A stretch of 11,560 nucleotides of DNA, taken from NCBI GenBank assembly GCA_036274495.1, contig DASUFP010000034.1, positions 1 to 11,560 of the forward strand. The letters are read 5' to 3'. The notes beneath the pieces were generated by a model. That model was not told where the DNA came from and made no database searches. It was given only the letters and a program-made list of their open reading frames with translations. Source of the stretch: DASUFP01 sp036274495. GTDB taxonomy: Bacteria; Bacteroidota; Bacteroidia; AKYH767-A; OLB10. The position numbers and the translations under genes are program-made. This document shows, piece by piece, positions 8,296 through 11,560 of the stretch (the first letter of the stretch is position 1; the number at the start of each line of letters is the position of its first letter).

Positions 8296-8308
8296 AGGTC
8301 GCGGGTTC

Positions 8309-8380
8309 ATTGAAATAAAAAATTGCGAAAGTAGCTCAGTTGGTAGAGCGCGACCTTGCCAAGGTCGAGGTCGCGGGTTC
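8309..8380 (+). repeat. tandem duplication, unit 2 (intact tRNA-Gly 5' part)
   Basis: Second copy of the unit at 8217-8308, beginning ATTGAAATAAAAAATTG and ending GCGGGTTC. Here the D-loop and anticodon arm are normal, and the sequence continues into the rest of the tRNA. Confidence 0.85.
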
Positions 8381-8397
8381 GACCCCCGTCTTTCGCT
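8325..8397 (+). tRNA. tRNA-Gly (anticodon GCC)
   Basis: A 73-base cloverleaf. The acceptor GCGAAAG pairs with CTTTCGC (8390-8396), with T8397 as discriminator. D-stem GCTC/GAGC, anticodon stem CGACC/GGTCG around the loop TTGCCAA, anticodon GCC at 8358-8360, and T-arm GCGGG-TTCGACC-CCCGT. CCA is not encoded. A terminator begins two bases later, so the gene seems to be the last one in its transcript. Confidence 0.96.
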
Positions 8398-8398
8398 C

Positions 8399-8430
8399 AA
8401 AACCCTCTCAATTTTGTGAGGGTTTTTTTA
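8399..8430 (+). terminator. Rho-independent terminator after tRNA-Gly
   Basis: AAAACCCTC (8399-8407) pairs with GAGGGTTTT (8418-8426), and the T-run extends to 8429. Two more pairs (CA/TG) form near the loop after one T.T mismatch. Confidence 0.85.
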
Positions 8431-8437
8431 TACCGTT

Positions 8438-8471
8438 TTTGTGAGAAGCAGGTCAATAATAACGACTTTTG
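8438..8471 (+). promoter_or_regulatory. promoter of tRNA-Leu
   Basis: TTTG (8438-8441), a 22-base spacer and GACTTTTG (8464-8471), which is one mismatch from TAnnTTTG. Transcription would start about 15 bases before the tRNA. Confidence 0.6.
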
Positions 8472-8492
8472 CAACCTGATTGGAATCACCTT

Positions 8493-8578
8493 GCCTGGGT
8501 GGTGGAATTGGTAGACACGCAGGACTTAAAATCCTGTGGCCCTAAAAGGCCGTACGGGTTCGACCCCCGTCCCGGGTA
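8493..8578 (+). tRNA. tRNA-Leu (anticodon TAA)
   Basis: An 86-base class II tRNA with a long variable arm. The acceptor GCCTGGG pairs with CCCGGGT (8571-8577), including a G.T first pair and one inner T.G pair; the discriminator is A8578. The anticodon stem CAGGA/TCCTG encloses the loop CTTAAAA, giving anticodon TAA at 8527-8529. The variable arm contains GGCC...GGCC, and the T-arm has GGGTTCGACCCCC. CCA is not encoded. The integrase gene nearby makes its 3' end the likely attachment site of the element to the right. Confidence 0.96.
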
Positions 8579-8590
8579 CTGATAGTCAAT

Positions 8591-8617
8591 GCTTTGTGAA
8601 ATCACAGAGCCTTTTTT
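8591..8617 (+). terminator. Rho-independent terminator after tRNA-Leu
   Basis: GCTTTGTG (8591-8598), loop AAAT, CACAGAGC (8603-8610): 8 bp with one T.G pair, followed by CTTTTTT. Confidence 0.85.
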
Positions 8618-8625
8618 GTTTTTTG

Positions 8626-8647
8626 TGTGCGGAATTGATGTGCGGAA
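8626..8647. repeat. 9-bp direct repeat beside the integrase gene
   Basis: TGTGCGGAA occurs at 8626-8634 and again at 8639-8647, a 13-base period. It lies between the tRNA-Leu terminator and the integrase stop codon, where recombinase or accessory-protein binding sites would be expected. The binding role is inference. Confidence 0.5.
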
Positions 8648-8656
8648 CATTTTTCC

Positions 8657-10039
8657 CTATTTTTCGATTATTTGATCCTTTGATTTGTTTCCTCTGTTCC
8701 GGATAGTCTTTAACTCAGTTTGTCGTTCAGATTCCTGGCCTTCCGGGTTAAACTCGGAGGCAGCCTTCATCAAAATACGTTTATCAAGGTAGTTATGCTC
8801 AATTACAGAGTCGCTTGAATGTTGAGAAACACCTTTTGCTTCACTCCCAAAAAATTTCACTAATTCTGAAATGTATCGTTTCCGCAAGCTTCCAAACCCA
8901 AGTTTTCTCTCCGGTTCAATTTGACGGTAGTAATGAGCAAATCCCCGGCTAATAATATCTGACATTCTCCGGTTACGCTCCCGGCTTAATTCCGGCGCAA
9001 GTACATAATTGTCGGACCCTTTATATTGCCTGTATCCTATTTCATCCAACACGGTTTGCAATCCTTTTGTCACTGGAATCAGAATGTACTTCTTATTATG
9101 TTCTGAGGTGCGGTTTTGAATACGGTTCACTTTGTAATCTTCGACCCGGAAAAACCTAGCTCCGTCATCCGTAATTTCATCACACCACTTAATATTTATT
9201 AATTCCTCTCTACGCCTTCCCATATGCAGTCCAAGCTTAATCGCTGGAACCAAATAGTCCCTGTAATAAAATCTCCACTTATCACCAACTTTGCCACTCT
9301 TTTTGTAATTTGGACTTTCAATTGCTTCCAGCAACTTCCAATATGTTTCCATTGAAATTGCTGAAGGCTCAGATTTCACCGGCAGCTGTTTGTACTTCTC
9401 AAAATAATTACGAACATCAATATTTAGTTCATCACATGTTCTATTAAAAAAGGTCTTCCAGTAACCAAGGTATTTATTCACTGTGCGTGGACGTAATTTT
9501 TTTTGATAGAAGTAATAATGAAACAGCTCCCGAACTCTTTCGCTGGTTATATCCCGAAGTGTTGCTTTTGAAAAATCTAATCCTGATTTTATCCAAACTG
9601 ACTTTGCATCTTCAAAGGCTTTGCTTATATTTTTTAAATGGTCCTTGGTGCGCCTTCTTTCGATTAATGTAATTGCGTCTGACTTCTTCAACCATTCCTT
9701 ATACCAATTAATATATTCCGAAATAGTTAGTTCACCTTTTTTTGATCTTCCATTGTCCTTCTTTTCCCTAGCTTGTTCAATTATCCCATTCCTGAATGCC
9801 ATTGCCTGACTTTGTGCCACATTTAACTCTCGTGATTCAAGAAATACCATACGCCTACCATTTTTAGTACCCGGTTGATGCACCACCTGTTGAAACTTAT
9901 GCTTTTCGCAACTCGGACAACTATCAATACTCTTGCCGGTAGCTTTGCAAGTGTCCGTCACAACCGATCTACAAGCCCCACAATACACTCGAAATCCAGT
10001 CATCTTTTTTGACTTAGGTATTTTCAGTGGCTTCATCAT
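8657..10039 (-). CDS. tyrosine recombinase (integrase) with N-terminal zinc-ribbon-like motif
   Basis: A 460-residue site-specific recombinase. The N-terminus has C20-x2-C23 and C41-x2-C44 (YCGAC, SCPSC), a four-cysteine zinc-ribbon-like motif that is not part of the minimal integrase fold. A SAM-like core-binding domain lies at about residues 105-215 (ISEYINWYKEWLKK, RPRTVNKYLGYWKTFF). The catalytic domain has box I GRRREELINIKW (R276), box II FGSLRKRY (R386), then QHSS (H407) and the nucleophile Y417 in HNYLDKR. The first box II position, often His, is Gly here. The double ATG at 10039/10036 is preferred; extension to 10072 adds MHIIIIRIQSP from AT-rich sequence. The small helix-turn-helix gene ends 52 bases upstream on the same strand. 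The stop is 78 bases from tRNA-Leu, its likely target. Confidence 0.9.
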   Translation of the reverse strand: MMKPLKIPKSKKMTGFRVYCGACRSVVTDTCKATGKSIDSCPSCEKHKFQQVVHQPGTKNGRRMVFLESRELNVAQSQAMAFRNGIIEQAREKKDNGRSKKGELTISEYINWYKEWLKKSDAITLIERRRTKDHLKNISKAFEDAKSVWIKSGLDFSKATLRDITSERVRELFHYYFYQKKLRPRTVNKYLGYWKTFFNRTCDELNIDVRNYFEKYKQLPVKSEPSAISMETYWKLLEAIESPNYKKSGKVGDKWRFYYRDYLVPAIKLGLHMGRRREELINIKWCDEITDDGARFFRVEDYKVNRIQNRTSEHNKKYILIPVTKGLQTVLDEIGYRQYKGSDNYVLAPELSRERNRRMSDIISRGFAHYYRQIEPERKLGFGSLRKRYISELVKFFGSEAKGVSQHSSDSVIEHNYLDKRILMKAASEFNPEGQESERQTELKTIRNRGNKSKDQIIEK

Positions 10040-10091
10040 TGGCGATTGTATTCTAATTATTATTATATGCAATATTGACTTAATTCAGATA

Positions 10092-10322
10092 TCAGTCAAA
10101 TTTCTGCTTAAGCTCTGGTATTTTCTTGAATAATCTGGAAACCATTTTTTTTGTCCTAACCCATTCAAACTGCCTAAGTGATACATACTTCCTGGGTGAG
10201 CCATGAAAACTCAATATCTGAACACCATTGTTAGCACACCACCGCAAAGCGGAACGCCTACTTTTATAGCCTAATATTCTCATGACTACATTTATACCTA
10301 ATATTTCATCATCTGCTTCCAC
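10092..10322 (-). CDS. small helix-turn-helix protein, possible excisionase or regulator
   Basis: A 76-residue basic protein starting at a GTG. Residues 7-57 (ILGINVVMRILGYKSRRSAL, then RWCANNGVQILSF and RKYVSLRQFEWV) resemble the winged helix of MerR/Xis-type proteins: helix, turn, recognition helix with the Arg-rich SRRSALRW, then a wing ending in SPRKYVS. The C-terminal tail is lysine-rich. It lies 52 bases upstream of the integrase gene on the same strand, so the two may be co-transcribed, which fits a recombination directionality factor. No in-frame ATG exists upstream; the reading frame is open for some 20 codons before the GTG. A transcriptional regulator without a recombination role is the main alternative. 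Confidence 0.65.
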   Translation of the reverse strand: MEADDEILGINVVMRILGYKSRRSALRWCANNGVQILSFHGSPRKYVSLRQFEWVRTKKMVSRLFKKIPELKQKFD

Positions 10323-10395
10323 TATTTCATCTTCTTTATTATGACAAACTGAAATGAAAATTATAATTACAAAATTCCGGAGCTTATTTCACTAA

Positions 10396-10468
10396 TGCAA
10401 TGTGTACATAGGTTGCAAATGATACGCATATTATATGTAAACACCCACAACACAACCCAACTGCAACC
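10396..10468. promoter_or_regulatory. inverted-repeat cluster upstream of the helix-turn-helix gene
   Basis: TGCAA (10396-10400) faces TTGCA (10413-10417) around a TGTACA palindrome, and GGTTGCA (10411-10417) faces TGCAACC (10462-10468). The cluster lies 75-145 bases upstream of the helix-turn-helix start and could be an operator. The repeats are short and the region AT-rich, so chance is possible. The remainder of the 10323-10529 gap holds no gene that I can see. Confidence 0.25.
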
Positions 10469-10474
10469 AAAATG

Positions 10475-10505
10475 AAAAAAGCCGGTGAAATAACTTACCG
10501 GCTTT
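10475..10505 (-). terminator. Rho-independent terminator of the 248-residue gene
   Basis: On the minus strand AAAGCCGGT, a 10-base loop and ACCGGC are followed by TTTTTT. The stem arms are 10478-10486 and 10497-10505. It begins about 25 bases after the stop of the gene at 10530-11276, so that gene is probably transcribed separately from the helix-turn-helix and integrase genes. Confidence 0.85.
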
Positions 10506-10529
10506 AAATTGAAATCGAATTGTATGTTC

Positions 10530-11276
10530 TTACCCATTTTCGATCTTTCTAATAATTTCCTTAATGATCAATTCATTATTGTCATCAAGTGGTTTACCAG
10601 GATTTTTTCGTAAAGTATCCTCTTCAAATTGACCAAACTCAGATCTAAAATGCTTTCTCAATAAGATTGCCTTTTCCTTTGCACTGGGGATTATACCTAT
10701 TTGTCGTAATATGAAAAACAAGCGTGCAAGAATTTTTCCTGAACTCAACCAGATTATTTGTTCAAGATGTAAATGCTTGCCGTAAAAATGATATTCAAAC
10801 TTCTCAAATGTACAATCAATCCAATGTAGTTCAACTAGTATTTCATGAAATCTTTTCAGAGCATCTCTTCCTCTACTCCAACCAAATAATTTCAAACTAA
10901 GGTTTTCTATTTCCCTGAGTTTAGACTTTTGAGGTCTCTTCAAGCCTTTATTATTTTTTGAATTGATAATATGTTTGTGGTACAGATTTTTCAAATCCTT
11001 TTCATGTGCTATATTTAAGCTAACATTGTTTTTACTATTATCATCAATTTCTTCCTTCAAATATTTATGATGCAATGCAATAAATTTCTTGTGCATCAAA
11101 GCCAAATCCTTTTTCTCCTGAATCAAATGCTTGACATCATCGAACATTTGAAAACCCAAAAGAAAAGCTGATTCAATAGCAGCTTTATACATACCCAGAT
11201 TCGGTTCTTGTAAACACGAATCAATATACTTATACAATTCTTCATACAACAAGATCGAGGTATTGTCTGTATCCAT
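10530..11276 (-). CDS. hypothetical protein, weak RteC-like C-terminal pattern
   Basis: I do not recognise this 248-residue protein with certainty. It has no signal peptide or membrane segment and is rich in Lys, Glu, His and Leu. The N-terminal 105 residues look helical. A basic stretch (NNKGLKRPQKSK, 108-119) links to a C-terminal half. There the pattern F-x2-HF-x-G (160-166), IIWLSSGKILARLFFIL (174-190), IGIIP, then a helix ending FRSEF and FEEDTLRKN resembles, by eye only, the C-terminal half of RteC-type proteins and related Bacteroidota accessory-region proteins, where a conserved I-x-W-x-G/S segment precedes a helical L-x2-L-x3-L stretch. RteC of CTnDOT activates element excision, so a regulatory role here is conceivable but unproven. 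The gene has its own terminator, is AT-rich and is isolated from its neighbours. The ATG at 11276 is the first in frame. Confidence 0.7.
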   Translation of the reverse strand: MDTDNTSILLYEELYKYIDSCLQEPNLGMYKAAIESAFLLGFQMFDDVKHLIQEKKDLALMHKKFIALHHKYLKEEIDDNSKNNVSLNIAHEKDLKNLYHKHIINSKNNKGLKRPQKSKLREIENLSLKLFGWSRGRDALKRFHEILVELHWIDCTFEKFEYHFYGKHLHLEQIIWLSSGKILARLFFILRQIGIIPSAKEKAILLRKHFRSEFGQFEEDTLRKNPGKPLDDNNELIIKEIIRKIENG

Positions 11277-11378
11277 TTTTTATTATGGTTTGTTTTTTCC
11301 TATCATAATTTCATGGTTGGTTTATAAAATTTTGTCTCAGATAATTTTAAACTATTTATATAAGTATATCTCACTTAC

Positions 11379-11417
11379 AAAAAATGCCAGAAACCTTTAT
11401 ATAAGGTATCCGGCATT
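11379..11417 (-). terminator. Rho-independent terminator on the minus strand
   Basis: On the minus strand AATGCC pairs with GGCATT, extended by a G.T pair, GA/TC, a T.T mismatch and ACCTT/AAGGT around an ATATA loop, followed by TTTTTT. The G.T pair exists only on this strand, and the T-tract is only on this strand, so the direction is clear. It would stop minus-strand transcription arriving from the right before it reaches the 248-residue gene. Confidence 0.75.
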
Positions 11418-11446
11418 GACAATCCTTTGGGGATTTTGTATCTTTC
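11415..11446 (+). promoter_or_regulatory. candidate promoter of the small structured RNA
   Basis: ATTG (11415-11418), a 20-base spacer and TATCTTTC (11439-11446) are each one mismatch from TTTG / TAnnTTTG, with the same spacing as the near-consensus tRNA-Gly promoter. Transcription would start at about 11452. Confidence 0.4.
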
Positions 11447-11545
11447 GGCCTCTGAGGTATACTAACCTCAGTGCCGGTAGGTAGCTACGGATACCTGCCA
11501 CACAATAAGTGCCCATAGGTTCCACAATAGCCTATGGGTTTTTTT
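11447..11545 (+). ncRNA. candidate small RNA or attenuator leader with three hairpins
   Basis: No open frame of note explains this stretch, but it folds densely. Hairpin 1 is CTGAGGT/ACCTCAG (11452-11471), closed further out by GGC/GCC. Hairpin 2 is GGTAGGTA/TACCTGCC (11476-11499, one T.G pair). Hairpin 3 is CCCATAGG/CCTATGGG (11512-11538). T7 follows at 11539-11545, so the third hairpin is a terminator. The possible promoter just upstream would give a transcript of about 95 bases. The 5' arm of hairpin 1 (AGGTAT) can alternatively pair with the 3' arm of hairpin 2 (ATACCT), a switch-like arrangement. I do not recognise it as a known RNA family. It could instead be the leader of a plus-strand gene beyond 11560. 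Confidence 0.5.
11512..11545 (+). terminator. Rho-independent terminator ending the structured RNA
   Basis: A perfect 8-bp stem CCCATAGG/CCTATGGG with an 11-base loop (11520-11530), followed by seven T. There is no T-tract on the opposite strand, so it works in the plus direction only. Confidence 0.85.
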
Positions 11546-11560
11546 GTTGGCTTATTTTCG

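Larger units (their letters stand above)
8217..8308 (+). repeat. tandem duplication, unit 1 (degenerate)
   Basis: The unit begins ATTGAAATAAAAAAATTG, continues as GCGAAAGTAGCTCA and ends GAGGTCGCGGGTTC. The same three blocks occur in unit 2 at 8309-8380 in the same order, with one fewer A in the A-run. Two inner segments differ: they are palindromes here and normal tRNA sequence in unit 2. The units abut without a spacer. Confidence 0.85.
8234..8308 (+). pseudogene. truncated tRNA-Gly-like copy with palindromic inserts
   Basis: It matches the intact tRNA-Gly downstream over the 5' acceptor strand (GCGAAAG), the D-stem (GCTC/GAGC) and the variable region through the 5' half of the T-arm (GAGGTCGCGGGTTC). 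Three things break it. Within the D-loop GTT is replaced by the 18-base palindrome at 8248-8265. The anticodon arm is replaced by a hairpin with a 3-base loop and no anticodon (8275-8295). The copy stops inside the T-loop at 8308, so it has no 3' acceptor strand. It cannot be a working tRNA by itself. It lies in the leader of the intact gene's transcript, so it is probably transcribed. It may be a decayed copy or a tRNA-derived structured leader. Confidence 0.8.
8579..11560. mobile_element. probable end of a tRNA-Leu-associated integrative element
   Basis: Directly after tRNA-Leu come short direct repeats, a tyrosine recombinase, a small helix-turn-helix protein and an AT-rich unknown gene, all on the minus strand, reading toward the tRNA. 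This is the usual layout at one end of integrative elements and genomic islands. The content to the right of about 10,000 is visibly more AT-rich than the housekeeping genes on the left. No second copy of the tRNA-Leu 3' end was found up to 11560, so the far border lies outside the window or the element is a remnant. The exact left border is inferred. Confidence 0.55.

Noticed and set aside
8590..8660. Possible CRISPR-like or longer repeat array from the TGTGCGGAA repeats
   Set aside because: Only two short copies exist with a 4-base spacer, so it is at most a pair of binding sites.
11263..11484. 73-residue plus-strand reading frame at the right edge
   Set aside because: It overlaps the start of the 248-residue gene and runs through the minus-strand terminator and hairpin 1; the composition follows the AT-rich non-coding sequence.

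Overview
The window looks like the chromosome of a Bacteroidota (Bacteroidetes) species, probably of the Bacteroidales type. The signs are a TSP3-linker OmpA protein, two promoters close to the phylum's TTTG / TAnnTTTG pattern, no clear Shine-Dalgarno sequences, and the gene set polX-sppA-folK-deoxynucleoside kinase. No database search was possible; family calls rest on motifs read by eye.

Positions 1-8099 are housekeeping genes. On the minus strand sppA (membrane signal peptide peptidase) is followed 9 bases later by the start of a PolX-type DNA polymerase gene that runs off the left edge. Divergent from sppA are folK (folate synthesis) and a deoxynucleoside kinase, then an OmpA-type outer-membrane protein. 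A bidirectional terminator separates ompA from a convergent TrmH-type SPOUT RNA methyltransferase gene. That gene is divergent from mutS (mismatch repair).

Positions 8100-8620 form a tRNA block. A near-consensus promoter is followed by a degenerate 5' part of a tRNA-Gly gene, an intact tRNA-Gly(GCC) and a terminator. A second promoter, tRNA-Leu(UAA) and a terminator come next. The degenerate copy is the oddest object here. It belongs to a tandem duplication, breaks off inside the T-loop, and has its D-loop and anticodon arm replaced by two different perfect palindromes that keep the hairpin layout.

Positions 8620-11560 look like the end of an integrative element lodged beside tRNA-Leu. They hold a 9-bp direct repeat, a tyrosine recombinase with an N-terminal zinc-ribbon-like motif, a small helix-turn-helix protein (excisionase or regulator) just upstream, and an AT-rich 248-residue gene of unknown function whose C-terminal half faintly recalls RteC-type element regulators. 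The last 180 bases carry no clear gene but contain a strongly structured unit: a possible promoter, three consecutive hairpins (the last with a T-tract) and an opposing minus-strand terminator. This may be a small RNA of about 95 nt or the attenuator leader of a gene beyond the window. The right end of the element is not in view.
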